Positions 19,641 through 29,125 of a stretch of 64,000 nucleotides of DNA are shown piece after piece. The stretch is from Thermochromatium tepidum ATCC 43061. Its GTDB lineage: Bacteria; Pseudomonadota; Gammaproteobacteria; Chromatiales; Chromatiaceae. The stretch is from positions 1,225,501 through 1,289,500 of the forward strand of contig NZ_CP039268.1 in the NCBI RefSeq assembly GCF_009664085.1, given 5' to 3'. A program made the position numbers and the translations under genes. How positions within the stretch are numbered: position 1 is the first letter of the stretch; the number at the start of each line of letters is the position of its first letter. The notes beneath the pieces are model-generated. The model was given only the letters and a program-made list of their open reading frames with translations. It ran no database searches and had not been told where the DNA came from.

Positions 19641-20057
19641 TCATTGGGCGATAAAGTCGGTGAAATAGATTGCGCTGATCGCCGGGCGCCCGGTCTGTTC
19701 CATCATGGTCTTGCGCAGGCTGTCGAGCAACTCGATCCGCAGTTGCTCGCGCGCATCTGGAGTGCTGATCGACTCGAGCTCGCGCCCGCCGAGCAAGCTG
19801 ATCATGCGGTCGCGCAGACGCGGCATGTGTTGAGTGATCAAGTCGGCGTCGCTTTGGGTGTCGACGAAGAACTGTAGGCTCAGTTTCAGATAGGTTCGCG
19901 GCTTGGCGAGATTGACGATCAGCGGATCCACGGCCATATAGCCAGGATAGGGCGAGGCAGCCCCTTCCTTGTCTTCTTTTCCCGAACCGGCCTGGGGCGC
20001 TGTGGAGACCAGGCACAGGGCCAATAGATAGGCGATCTTGGGTTGAGTGCGTATCAT
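19641..20057 (-). CDS. FliL-like protein
   Basis: 138 residues. An N-terminal hydrophobic segment or signal ([17 protein letters not shown]) is followed by [25 protein letters not shown] and a C-terminal helix region ending [14 protein letters not shown] and IYFTDFIAQ, which match the FliL family. FliL helps stabilise the stator around the motor. The N-terminus resembles a cleavable signal as much as a membrane anchor. The ATG overlaps the stop of the chemoreceptor gene by 4 bp, and the gene is convergent with the STAS gene. Confidence 0.82.
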   Translation of the reverse strand: MIRTQPKIAYLLALCLVSTAPQAGSGKEDKEGAASPYPGYMAVDPLIVNLAKPRTYLKLSLQFFVDTQSDADLITQHMPRLRDRMISLLGGRELESISTPDAREQLRIELLDSLRKTMMEQTGRPAISAIYFTDFIAQ

Positions 20058-22654
20058 CTTGCAACCTGTTGATTTGACTCGATTTTGAAGATGGAGACGG
20101 CCTGCACCAGTTCGCGTGCCTGATCCTGCAGGCTCTCGGTCGCCGCAGCGGCCTGCTCGACCAGGGCCGCGTTCTGCTGGGTCATGGCATCGATCTGGGT
20201 GATCGACTGGGTCACCTGGGCGATGCCGCTCGACTGCTCGAGGCTGGCATCGGCGATCTCGGCGATCAGCGCCGCGACCTGACGGAAGCCTGCGACCACC
20301 TCGTCCATCTCGACACCGGCCTGATAGGCCAGCTTGACACCACCCTCGACCTTGGTCATCGAATCTAGGATCAGGGTCTTGATCTCCTTGGCGGCCTGGG
20401 CGCTGCGCTGGGCCAGGTTGCGCACCTCGGCGGCGACCACGGCAAAGCCGCGACCTTGCTCGCCCGCGCGCGCGGCCTCGACCGCAGCATTGAGGGCCAG
20501 GATATTGGTCTGGAAGGCGATGCCGTCGATGACACCGATGATGTCGGCGATGCGCCGGCTCGCCTCCTGGATGGCGTTCATGGTCCCGACCACGGAGCGC
20601 ACGGTCTCGCCGCTGCGCTGGATCCGCTGGTTGGCGGTCGAGGCCAGCTCATTGGCCTGCTGGGCGTTGTGGGCATTTCGCTGGACGCTGGTATTGAAGC
20701 GCTCCATGGAGCTTGCGGTCTGCTCCAGCGAGCTGGCCTGGGATTCGGTGCGGGCCGAGAGGTCCAGATTGCCAGAGGCCAGTTCCTGGGCGGCACTGTT
20801 GATCGCGGCGCTCGCCTCCAGGATCTGTCCGACCACCTCGCGCAACCGGGTCAGGGTGGCATTGGTATCGGACTTGAGCTGTCCGAAGGTCCCGGCATAC
20901 TCGGCCTGGATGTCCTGGGTCAGATCACCCTGGGCGATGGCATTCATGACGTGCGCCAGGTCATCGAGTCCTGAGGAGACGATCGCCAAGAGCTGGTTGA
21001 GTCCTTCGCTCAGGTGGCGGAAGAAGCCGCGCTTGCCCGTCAGCTCCAGACGACCGCTGAAGTCGCCTTGGACGGCGGCCTCGACCAGGGCGCCGAGCTC
21101 GGTTTCGACCTGATCCTCGAGGGTGCGATCCGTCCATTCGATCACCGAACCGAGCCGCTCACCCTGGTCGTTGAACACTGGATTGAGCACCCGCCTAAAC
21201 AGGCGCCCACCGAGTCGGATCTCCTCGATCCGCTCGGCGGTCAGTTCGGCAAGCGCGGTCTGCCCGGATGCCCTTGGCGGTTGGAGCGCGGCAAAGGGGC
21301 TGCCGAGCAGGTTGGCGGCGCGGAAGTTGGGCAGATCGCGCCGGAGGTCGGGCTCTGAGTCGTGCATGAGCCGATTCATGGCGGCGTTCATATAGAGGAT
21401 GTCTCCGTGTGCATCGACCACCATGACCTGGGTCGAGGCCTTGTCGAGCGCGTTCTGGATGCGCCGACTCTCGGCGGCCAGCCGGCGCTCGCGCTCGATC
21501 CGCTCGCGCAGCTCGTGCTGCATGTGCTTCATGGCGGCGAGCAGGCTGGTGGTGTCGCCGGGGCGGGTCTGGATCTCCTGGTCGAGGATGCCCTGGGCGA
21601 TGGTCTGTGCCACCTCGACCGCGAAGGCCGGCTCGCCGCCCATCTGACGTAAAATACCGCGTACGATCAGCACCCCGAGGCCAAAGGTGACCACAAGGGT
21701 CAGCCCGGTCAGCCCCAAGAAGGCGATCAGACTCATCCGGGCATGCTGGATCTCGGCGGTCACGGCCGCGGCGATGTCCTGGGAAAAGCGCTCCTCGACC
21801 GCGCGCAGGCGGTCGATCTTGGTGGTGATCTGGTCGAACCAGCGTTCGGCCTCATAGTCGAGCGCAGCCCCTGGTCCCCGCTCCCGCACCAGGCGCTCGA
21901 CCTGCTCGACCTCCTTGATGCTCGGGTGATCGAGCGCGGATTCGAGCGCGGCGCGCTGTTCAGGTGTGGCAAAGGCCAGGGTCAGGCGCTGGAAATTGGC
22001 CTGGTCACTCAAGAGCGTGAGCAGGATCTCATAGTTGGGGGCCGTGATCTGGCCGGCGCCGAAGGCACCCGAGAGGAGCGCCCGTTCTTGACCATTGCGT
22101 TCCTTGAGATAGAGCAGGGTACTTTTGGCATTGGCCAGGCGGGCGAGCTGGGCCTCGGGCAATTCGTTGCTGGAACGGGTGGCGACCTCGAGCAGCTCGG
22201 CGATGAGCGCGCTGTAGGTCTGGAACGACTCGGGTGGAGGGATCTCGAACCGGTCGATGCGCGTGCGCAGTTCGGCGATCCGGTCGAGGCCGCGGAGGGC
22301 GGCCTGGAGCAGTTGGCTGTAGTCCGGGGCTGTTTGCTTGAGATCGACGACGGCGAAGGCCGCATTCAGGGCATTGATCGCGCGGTCTGAGGCGGCGCGT
22401 TGCCCCGGCAGCCGGTCGGCAAACTTCGCGCCCCGGCTGGCGAGGAACCCGGACGACATGCCCCGTTCCTTTTGGAGCTCGTGCACCACCTCGCCCAGGG
22501 CCGTCACCAGCGCAGCCAGGTCCTGGGCATGGTGAAGCGCCTGGATCCCGGTATTCAGACGCAGGGCGCCGATCACAGTCAGGGCCACGAGCGCCAGGGC
22601 AGGGACGCCGGCCAGCAGCAACAGCTTGGTTTTGATCTTGAGCTGGTTGAGCAT
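20054..22654 (-). CDS. Chemoreceptor with NIT-type sensor and PAS-like domain
   Basis: About 866 residues from the ATG at 22654; upstream codons in frame do not look coding. A membrane segment at the start is followed by a nitrate/nitrite-sensing (NIT) type region with [20 protein letters not shown] and a four-helix body to about residue 325. A second membrane segment ([14 protein letters not shown]) leads to a HAMP-like stretch, a PAS-like domain ([20 protein letters not shown]), further HAMP-like helices, and the MCP domain with [20 protein letters not shown] and [12 protein letters not shown]. No C-terminal CheR-tethering pentapeptide is present. The ligand is unknown; NIT domains bind nitrate or nitrite in studied cases. 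A FliL-like gene overlaps its end. Confidence 0.88.
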   Translation of the reverse strand: MLNQLKIKTKLLLLAGVPALALVALTVIGALRLNTGIQALHHAQDLAALVTALGEVVHELQKERGMSSGFLASRGAKFADRLPGQRAASDRAINALNAAFAVVDLKQTAPDYSQLLQAALRGLDRIAELRTRIDRFEIPPPESFQTYSALIAELLEVATRSSNELPEAQLARLANAKSTLLYLKERNGQERALLSGAFGAGQITAPNYEILLTLLSDQANFQRLTLAFATPEQRAALESALDHPSIKEVEQVERLVRERGPGAALDYEAERWFDQITTKIDRLRAVEERFSQDIAAAVTAEIQHARMSLIAFLGLTGLTLVVTFGLGVLIVRGILRQMGGEPAFAVEVAQTIAQGILDQEIQTRPGDTTSLLAAMKHMQHELRERIERERRLAAESRRIQNALDKASTQVMVVDAHGDILYMNAAMNRLMHDSEPDLRRDLPNFRAANLLGSPFAALQPPRASGQTALAELTAERIEEIRLGGRLFRRVLNPVFNDQGERLGSVIEWTDRTLEDQVETELGALVEAAVQGDFSGRLELTGKRGFFRHLSEGLNQLLAIVSSGLDDLAHVMNAIAQGDLTQDIQAEYAGTFGQLKSDTNATLTRLREVVGQILEASAAINSAAQELASGNLDLSARTESQASSLEQTASSMERFNTSVQRNAHNAQQANELASTANQRIQRSGETVRSVVGTMNAIQEASRRIADIIGVIDGIAFQTNILALNAAVEAARAGEQGRGFAVVAAEVRNLAQRSAQAAKEIKTLILDSMTKVEGGVKLAYQAGVEMDEVVAGFRQVAALIAEIADASLEQSSGIAQVTQSITQIDAMTQQNAALVEQAAAATESLQDQARELVQAVSIFKIESNQQVAR

Positions 22655-22700
22655 CTTGAATAGGGGCGCGGTGGGGGCTTTGGGTTTGAAAGGTGGGATG

Positions 22701-23060
22701 ATGGCACAGATGGTTCGAGTGGATAAAGGACCTGCAGCGCGCAAACCAGAGGTTGCGACCGCGATGCGCGACCTGATCCGGCGCGTGCGTGCCGAGCTCC
22801 CGTTTGCAGCGCCCGAGGCCCAGGTGTGCACCGGGGTCTGTCAGGGCTGTTCGCGCAAGCTGCTCGAGTTTTTGGCCAGTGAACTCGATGGCTGGGAACA
22901 GCAGCTTGAGGCCGGCGCACGCCCGGGGTTGAGAGAGCTGTCACAGCTGATGCAGACCTGCCGCAAGGTGCAGCGTATCCTGATCCGCAATGGGTTGATC
23001 GCGGCGGGGGGCGAGGCGCCGCCTGGATCACGCCCGGTGGCACGCTTGGAGACGGCTTGA
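22701..23060 (+). CDS. Small conserved-looking protein with CxxxCxxC motif
   Basis: About 119 residues from an ATG at 22701 with AGGTGGG just upstream; ATGs at 22698 and 22710 are alternatives. The only striking feature is [20 protein letters not shown], a compact Cys-x3-Cys-x2-Cys arrangement set between two helices. The C-terminal part is basic and helical ([16 protein letters not shown]). Such a cluster could bind a metal. No family comes to mind. It is divergent from the chemoreceptor, with its 5' end close to that gene's start, and precedes cysM on the same strand. Confidence 0.6.
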   Translation: MAQMVRVDKGPAARKPEVATAMRDLIRRVRAELPFAAPEAQVCTGVCQGCSRKLLEFLASELDGWEQQLEAGARPGLRELSQLMQTCRKVQRILIRNGLIAAGGEAPPGSRPVARLETA

Positions 23061-23254
23061 GACTGTGCCAGCATCGCCTTCGCCACCTTACTCCGGCCCC
23101 CAGATCCCTTCCTTTGGTCTTTTGGGGTAACGCCCAGGTCGATCCAGGCCTGGGCTGATCGCGGCTGATTGCCGCGCCGGGGCATCCAGACCCCGGATAA
23201 ACCCGGCCTTTTTAAGGGCCGAGTCAGTAGATCCACGATTACAGCGAGGCCACT

Positions 23255-24145
23255 ATGCCGTACCCGACCATCGCCGACCAGATCGGCCGTACCCCCCTGG
23301 TGCGACTCCAGCACCTACCGGGCGCGACTAACAACCTGGTCCTCGTCAAGCTCGAGGGCAACAATCCGGCCGGCTCGGTCAAGGACCGCCCGGCGCTCAA
23401 TATGATCCAACGCGCCGAGGCGCGCGGCACCATCCGTCCCGGCGATACCCTGATCGAGGCCACTAGTGGCAACACCGGCATTGCCCTGGCGATGGTCGCG
23501 GCCGCCAAGGGCTACCGGCTGCGGCTGATCATGCCCGAGCAGATGAGCGAGGAGCGCCGGGGCATCATGCGTGCCTTCGGGGCCGAGATCCTGCTCACAC
23601 CCAAGGATGGCGGTATGGAGGCGGCCATCGACCTGGCACGCGCCCTGGAGGCACGCGGGGAGGGGGTCCGGCTCGATCAGTTCTCCAACCCCGACAACCC
23701 TGCCGCCCATTATGAGACCACAGGCCCCGAGATCTGGCACGACACCCAGGGCCGCATCACCCATTTCGTCAGCGCCATGGGCACCACGGGCACCATCATG
23801 GGTACGGGCCGCTATCTCAAGGAACAGAACCCGGCGATCCAGATCGTCGGCGTCCATCCGGAAGAGGGCTCGAACATCCCAGGTATCCGGCGCTGGCCGG
23901 CGGACTATCTGCCGAAGATCTATGACCCGGCGCGCGTCGATCGGATCATCGAAGTCTCCCAGGCCCTAGCCGAACAGACCGCCCGCGACCTGGCCGCACG
24001 CGAGGGACTCTTCGTCGGTATCTCATCCGGGGGGGCAGTAGCGGCGACACTCAGGCTGTCTCAAGAGGTGAGGGAGGCAGTGATCGTGGTCATCGCCTGC
24101 GATCGCGGCGATCGCTATCTCTCGACCGGGGTCTTTCCGGCCTGA
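23255..24145 (+). CDS. cysM: Cysteine synthase B (O-acetylserine sulfhydrylase)
   Basis: 296 residues, PLP-dependent fold type II enzyme making cysteine or S-sulfocysteine from O-acetylserine. The PLP lysine is in NNPAGSVKDRPALNMI. The substrate loop is IEATSGNTGIALAMVAA, the phosphate cup is SAMGTTGTIMGTGRYL, and VGISSGGAVAATLRL is near the end. Overall length and the EEGSNIPGIRRWP segment match CysM rather than CysK. Start at the ATG at 23255. No other sulfate-assimilation gene is nearby. Confidence 0.95.
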   Translation: MPYPTIADQIGRTPLVRLQHLPGATNNLVLVKLEGNNPAGSVKDRPALNMIQRAEARGTIRPGDTLIEATSGNTGIALAMVAAAKGYRLRLIMPEQMSEERRGIMRAFGAEILLTPKDGGMEAAIDLARALEARGEGVRLDQFSNPDNPAAHYETTGPEIWHDTQGRITHFVSAMGTTGTIMGTGRYLKEQNPAIQIVGVHPEEGSNIPGIRRWPADYLPKIYDPARVDRIIEVSQALAEQTARDLAAREGLFVGISSGGAVAATLRLSQEVREAVIVVIACDRGDRYLSTGVFPA

Positions 24146-24210
24146 TCGACCTCCAGCCTCGAGTGTTCCTCCTGATGGAAGGGCGCGCCTAGACGCACCC
24201 TCGGGCCCGG

Positions 24211-24555
24211 TCAAGGACGGGGTGGTGGGGCAAACAGCGGCAACAGATGGTGGATGATGCCTGCCGGGCCTGGATCAGGCGGCGGGGCCGGATGTGGCCG
24301 GGGTGGTCTGGGTGGTCTGGGAGGGAGATCAGGACCATCCACATCCCAGGGGGCTCCCGGTGGGTGAGGGGGAGGTGCGGGTCTGTCCGGACCTCTGGGT
24401 GGTGGTCCTCCCCCGGGTTCGCCTGGCCGCTGGGCGATCAGGACAGCCTGATTCGAGACAGGGTGGGATTCGATTTCCAGGAGCGGCGCCTGGATGGCGG
24501 CTTGCCCCCCCGAGGCGACCATCACCAAGGCCAGGATTGGGATCGATCGGTACAT
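24211..24555 (-). CDS. Secreted proline-rich small protein
   Basis: 114 residues. GGAG stands six bases before the ATG at 24555, and a good signal peptide follows (MYRSIPILALVMVASGGQA). After a short normal stretch (LLEIESHPVSNQAVLIAQ), the rest is dominated by Pro, Gly, Arg and Asp (runs such as PPRPPRPPRPHP). It probably extends through the periplasm or binds a surface. No family is recognised. The low-complexity DNA (repeated GGTGG/CCACC) is prone to slippage. Confidence 0.6.
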   Translation of the reverse strand: MYRSIPILALVMVASGGQAAIQAPLLEIESHPVSNQAVLIAQRPGEPGGGPPPRGPDRPAPPPHPPGAPWDVDGPDLPPRPPRPPRPHPAPPPDPGPAGIIHHLLPLFAPPPRP

Positions 24556-24659
24556 CGGCGACTCCTTACTAAAATGGGCGGTGACAGGGACGATCGTGCG
24601 ACCGCGCCCTCACTTTAATCCTACGCCCTACTGAAACTAAATTCACCTTGATCATACTG

Positions 24660-24727
24660 TCCCAACCGCGGGGTTGGGATGTTATGATGTCCATACTCGA
24701 CGCACTGGCGGTTGAGCACGCTCAACC
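24660..24727 (+). promoter_or_regulatory. Two short hairpins in the leader of the polysaccharide operon
   Basis: TCCCAACC/GGTTGGGA with a four-base loop lies at 24660-24679, and GGTTGAG/CTCAACC with a four-base loop at 24710-24727. Both are in the less GC-rich stretch upstream of the first COG5610-type gene. They could be operator-like palindromes or leader RNA hairpins. There is no T run after either, so I do not call a terminator. Confidence 0.35.
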
Positions 24728-24822
24728 TTGGTTTGTGCGTCTTGGTTCCATGAAAGATAAGGTTGATCTCCGCCGTATCGAATCTCAAAGATGTTGGGTG
24801 GCGGCTTGAGGATGGATACGGC

Positions 24823-26913
24823 ATGGTCCGGAATACGGTCTTTTCCTTCAGTCTCTTCGATACGCTCGTGACCTACCGCACCGCAACGGCGCGCGGCGTG
24901 CTCTGTGTCTTGAACCACGAGCTGCATCTCCGGCAGGACCTTGGGCTGCCGCTCCAACTCGTCGAGGAATTCCTGGAGGTTCGCACCAAGGCCGACTATG
25001 AGGCACGCCATCCGACTGGGATAGAGAAGCCGGTCGCGGTCTGTCTCGACCAGATCTACGCCCGCATCGCTCAGCGTTACCCCGAGCTCGACCCGAGACT
25101 GATCGCTAGGATTCGCCAGCTCGAACTGGAGCTGACGGCCGAGCTCTTGGTCGGCATCCCTGAGAACATCACCCGCGTTCACCGCTTGCTCGAGGCGGGC
25201 AAACGGGTGGTATTGATCTCGGATACGGCGTTTACGTCCAACGAGGTCAAACATCTGTTGTCTGGGATCGATACGCGACTGGCCTCCTGTCCCTGTTACG
25301 TGTCTGCGGATCTAGGCTTGACCAAGCACTCGGGTGAACTGTTCAGGCACGTGCTTCAAACCGAGGGCTTGACGCCTAAGCAGTTGATCCATCTCGGCGC
25401 TGATGACTGGGCCGATGTGCGGATGGCGCGCACCCTGGGCATCTCGGCTGAACTCTACCCAGGTGCCCATCTGTCCGAGATTGAGTCTGTCTATCACGAG
25501 GAGGACAGTCTGTTCTCCCAGCTATTGGGCGGCACCTCAAAGATCTATCGGATCCTGCATCCGAATGCCTCGCCGCCGGCCTTGATCGGGGCTGGACTCG
25601 CGGGACCGCTGTTTTATGGCTTTATCCGCGATACCCTGGACCAGGCGCAACAGCGCGGCATCCGGCGACTCTATTTCATCGCCCGCGACGGCATGATCTT
25701 TCTGCGCCTCGCGCGCGCCATCGCCCGTGAGTGTGGACTCGATCTGGATCTGCGTTATCTGTATGGCTCTAGGCGCGCCTTCCGTCTGCCTTCGGTGTTC
25801 GAGCTCACGCCGCGCGAGTATCGCTGGTTGGCCGAGCGTATCCCCAAGTTGTCGCTCGCCATGCTCGCCGAGCGCATCGACCTGCGTGCGGAGGAGTTGC
25901 GCGCCCATCTCCCCGAGGCGCTGCGTGCGCGCCTGATCGATCTGGACGCCTCACTCCCCGAGTCGCTGATCCGGGAGATCCTCGCGCACTTTAATACCAT
26001 TCCAGCCATCCGGGAGGCGATTCTCGGTAACGCCCAGCGTGCGCGCGATCTGCTCATCGCCTATCTAGAACAGGAGGGGTTTTTCGATGCCGGACCGGTC
26101 GGGACCATCGATATCGGTTGGATGGGCGGCAGTCAGGACTCGCTCTACAAGATCGCTGCTTCGCATAAACCTGATATCGAGATCCACGGCTTCTATTTTG
26201 GGCTGTTCCACTATTCGCACTACACCAGCGCGCGCAATCGCAAGACCGCCTATGCCATCCGGCCAAACCATGTGGAGGACAATATCGTCGCGCTCCATAC
26301 CGAACTCTTGGCACAGGCCGATCATGGTCAGACGGTCGGCTACGAGCGCCAAGCAGATGGGCGGGTCGTGCCCCGGCTGCGCGATGATGGTGGCCATCTG
26401 CGCGACTGGGGCATCGCTGAGTTTTTGGATGGCGCTGAGTGGTTTGCCACTGAGTATGCGCGACTGGCTGGGCGCTATCCGCTCCTCACCGAGCATTTCG
26501 ACGCCATCCTACCGCGTCTGCTGGCGCTCATGCGCAAGCCGCCGCGCCTGATTGCCGAGACACTGGGTCGTGTGCCCTATTCGGGGGATCACTGCGATCT
26601 TGCGTTGCGTGAGTCGGCGCCGGCCTTTGGGTTGGGTGAGGCCCTCGACTATGTATTCCGGCGCCGCTACGAAGAACGACGGCTCATGACCGAGTGGTAC
26701 GAAGCAAGCCTGGTGCGTAGTCCACCCCTGGTGCGTCTGATTTTGAGTCTGTATCCGACCGTGCAGCGGCTTAAGGTCTTCATCAAACACAGCGCGCTCG
26801 ATGGAGCGCGCAGGGCCCAGCGATGGTATACGCACCTCACCGCCCTGTGGCGGGCGCTGGGATGGCGCCTCTACCCTGGGATTGGACCGGCACGCCTGCG
26901 CGATCGTCCTTGA
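24823..26913 (+). CDS. COG5610-type HAD-like protein with altered motif I (paralogue 1)
   Basis: About 696 residues from the ATG at 24823. The N-terminal third is a HAD-like domain of the COG5610 kind often found in polysaccharide clusters. The second paralogue at 31050 has motif [14 protein letters not shown], whereas this protein reads FSFSLFDTLVTY: serine (codon AGT) in place of the nucleophilic aspartate. Motif II is VVLISDTAF. Motif IV is HLGADDWADV instead of HIGDNPISDV. The C-terminal region has FIARDGMIFLRLARAI and TIDIGWMGGSQDSLY, matching the same blocks in paralogue 2. It probably lacks phosphatase activity. First gene of the + strand sugar operon. Confidence 0.85.
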   Translation: MVRNTVFSFSLFDTLVTYRTATARGVLCVLNHELHLRQDLGLPLQLVEEFLEVRTKADYEARHPTGIEKPVAVCLDQIYARIAQRYPELDPRLIARIRQLELELTAELLVGIPENITRVHRLLEAGKRVVLISDTAFTSNEVKHLLSGIDTRLASCPCYVSADLGLTKHSGELFRHVLQTEGLTPKQLIHLGADDWADVRMARTLGISAELYPGAHLSEIESVYHEEDSLFSQLLGGTSKIYRILHPNASPPALIGAGLAGPLFYGFIRDTLDQAQQRGIRRLYFIARDGMIFLRLARAIARECGLDLDLRYLYGSRRAFRLPSVFELTPREYRWLAERIPKLSLAMLAERIDLRAEELRAHLPEALRARLIDLDASLPESLIREILAHFNTIPAIREAILGNAQRARDLLIAYLEQEGFFDAGPVGTIDIGWMGGSQDSLYKIAASHKPDIEIHGFYFGLFHYSHYTSARNRKTAYAIRPNHVEDNIVALHTELLAQADHGQTVGYERQADGRVVPRLRDDGGHLRDWGIAEFLDGAEWFATEYARLAGRYPLLTEHFDAILPRLLALMRKPPRLIAETLGRVPYSGDHCDLALRESAPAFGLGEALDYVFRRRYEERRLMTEWYEASLVRSPPLVRLILSLYPTVQRLKVFIKHSALDGARRAQRWYTHLTALWRALGWRLYPGIGPARLRDRP

Positions 26914-26977
26914 GGCCCTCTCGAAACCACTCAGGCGACCTCATTGTGGCTCGCCGTTTTTTGCACCCTGGAGCCTT

Positions 26978-29101
26978 ATGCATTCTCCCACTGTCAGCCT
27001 GGCGCTGCCCGTTTATAACGTTGCCCCCTATCTGCGGGACTGTCTGGATTCGATCATCACCCAGGACTTTACCGATCTCGAGATCCTCTGTGTCAACGAC
27101 GGCTCGACCGATGAGTCGCCCGCGATCCTCGCTGAGTACGCACAGCGCGATCCGCGCATCCGCATCGTCCATCAGACCAACCGCGGTCTGGCCTCGACGC
27201 GCAATACGGCCTTGGACCATGTCCGGGGGCGTTATCTGCTGCACGTCGATTCAGACGACATGCTGCGCCCAGGGGCCATCACGCGCCTGGTCGAGGAGAT
27301 CGAGCGCACCGGGGCCGATTTCATCGTCTTTCAGCATGTCATGTTCGAAGAGGGACGCGAGTTCGACAACTGGTACTACGATTTCGACAGCTGGAGCCTG
27401 GAACCCAAGACCCGGCTCGAGCAAAAGCTCGAGATCCTGCATTACCACTACACCTGGTCGAAGTTCTTCCGCATGGCGTTTTTGCACAGACACAACTTCC
27501 GCTTTCCGGACGGTCTACAATTCGACGACAACGTCTATCATTGGCAGGTGCTGCTGGCGGCCGAAAAGGTCGTGGTCCTGCCCGAAAAGCTCTACAAATA
27601 CCGGATGCGTCCGGGTTCGATCATGTGGCACCGCGGGCGCCATCACCTCGACATCTTTCGCATCTTCAAGGAAGGGATCGCGCTCTTTCGCGCCCAGGGC
27701 GTCTATGAGGCAGTGTTCCAGGACTTCATGCAGTACAAGATGGGCCTGCAATATTTCTGGACCCGCGACATCGAGCCGCGTTTCCGGTATCTCGCCTATC
27801 GCGGCATCCTCGACGGACTCTCGTCCGACGAGGAGCGCTTCGTGCGCGACTATCCGCATCTGCTCGACCCCGAGGCGATCCGCTTCTATGAGCGCATCTT
27901 CGCCTCGCCGCTCTACCGCCGCGGCGCCCACCGGGCGCTGGCCCTGCAGCTGACGGCTCAACGGTATCTGTCATCCGGGCGCGCACGTCTGCGCACTCGG
28001 ATCCGCAGCCTTCGCCATCAGTTCACACAACATCCACGCCTTCAGGCCCTCAAACACCGACTTGGTCAGCGGTTCATGGATCCGCGCTGTCTGGATCTGT
28101 TCCACAATTACCAGACGGTGGCGACCTATTGGGTCCATTTCTGGCGCGAGTATCTGCGTGTCCAGCATGCAGACATCCCCGAGCGCCTGGCGACCCTCCA
28201 ACGTGGTCTGTCCGAGAACGACCGCGCCCTGGTCGAGACCTTCGTGCGCATCTATGACGACTATCTGCCCGCCTGTCCGGATTACAGCCGCTTTTTGCTC
28301 CACAAGGAGCTGTTGTGGCGTCCATCCGAGCGCTTCCGCCAAAATACCCGTCCAGCACCCCGGGTTGCCGCGCGCTATCAGGCATTTTTGGACGAATACC
28401 CCTGGCTCTCGGCCGAGGTGTTCGAGGCGCTCTATGGTCTGAAGGCCTTTCCGCGCACCATCCAGGCCCGCATCCGCGCCGGGGGCGATGTGATCGATGG
28501 TGGGGCCTTCATCGGCGACTCGGCGGTGCAGTTGGCGGAGGCCTGCCCGCAGGCCCGGGTGTTGGCGCTCGAGCCCGATCCGGTCAATTTCAAACGTCTG
28601 TGTGAGAACATCACACGTTTCGGTCTCGAGGGGCGTATCCTCCCCGAACCCCTGGGGCTACACGACCATCGCGGCCATTTCGAGATCCAGCACCATGGTG
28701 CCCACGACTTCCCCGATCAGGGCAGCAGTCTGCTGAGCGATTTCCGCGACGAGGTCACCCATGGCGGCGTGAGTCGGGTGCGCTGCGAATTCGATACCAT
28801 CGATGCCCTGGTCGAGCGTCATGGCTTGCGCCCGGTACTCATCAAGCTCGACATCGAGGGACTGGAACAGGAGGCCTTGCGCGGCGCCGTCGCGACCCTC
28901 AGGCGTTATCGCCCGGCCCTCATCGTCAGTGTTTATCACCATCCCAAGGACTTTTTCGAGATCAAGCCCTGGCTCGAGTCGCTGGGGTTTGGCTATTACT
29001 TCGGCTTCAGGCGTCTGGATCTAAATTCACCGGTTGCCGACTTCGTGCTGATCTGTTATCCGCGACTCGACACCCTTGGGGTGGGCGAGTCGGTGTCCTG
29101 A
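26978..29101 (+). CDS. Bifunctional GT2 glycosyltransferase-FkbM methyltransferase fusion
   Basis: 707 residues from the ATG at 26978 (GGAG upstream). Residues 1 to about 250 are a family 2 glycosyltransferase: VSLALPVYNVAPYLRDCLDS, LCVNDGSTDESPAILAEY, GLASTRNTALDH and the DxD in LLHVDSDDMLRPG. A helical middle follows. From about residue 500 there is an FkbM-type SAM methyltransferase with DVIDGGAFIGDSAVQLAE, RVLALEPDPVNFKRLCENI and LIKLDIEGLEQEALRGA. It probably adds a sugar to a surface polysaccharide or O antigen and methylates it. It lies between the COG5610 gene and the UDP-sugar genes, same strand. Confidence 0.9.
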   Translation: MHSPTVSLALPVYNVAPYLRDCLDSIITQDFTDLEILCVNDGSTDESPAILAEYAQRDPRIRIVHQTNRGLASTRNTALDHVRGRYLLHVDSDDMLRPGAITRLVEEIERTGADFIVFQHVMFEEGREFDNWYYDFDSWSLEPKTRLEQKLEILHYHYTWSKFFRMAFLHRHNFRFPDGLQFDDNVYHWQVLLAAEKVVVLPEKLYKYRMRPGSIMWHRGRHHLDIFRIFKEGIALFRAQGVYEAVFQDFMQYKMGLQYFWTRDIEPRFRYLAYRGILDGLSSDEERFVRDYPHLLDPEAIRFYERIFASPLYRRGAHRALALQLTAQRYLSSGRARLRTRIRSLRHQFTQHPRLQALKHRLGQRFMDPRCLDLFHNYQTVATYWVHFWREYLRVQHADIPERLATLQRGLSENDRALVETFVRIYDDYLPACPDYSRFLLHKELLWRPSERFRQNTRPAPRVAARYQAFLDEYPWLSAEVFEALYGLKAFPRTIQARIRAGGDVIDGGAFIGDSAVQLAEACPQARVLALEPDPVNFKRLCENITRFGLEGRILPEPLGLHDHRGHFEIQHHGAHDFPDQGSSLLSDFRDEVTHGGVSRVRCEFDTIDALVERHGLRPVLIKLDIEGLEQEALRGAVATLRRYRPALIVSVYHHPKDFFEIKPWLESLGFGYYFGFRRLDLNSPVADFVLICYPRLDTLGVGESVS

Positions 29102-29125
29102 TCCAAACCATGCGGATCGACCCCT

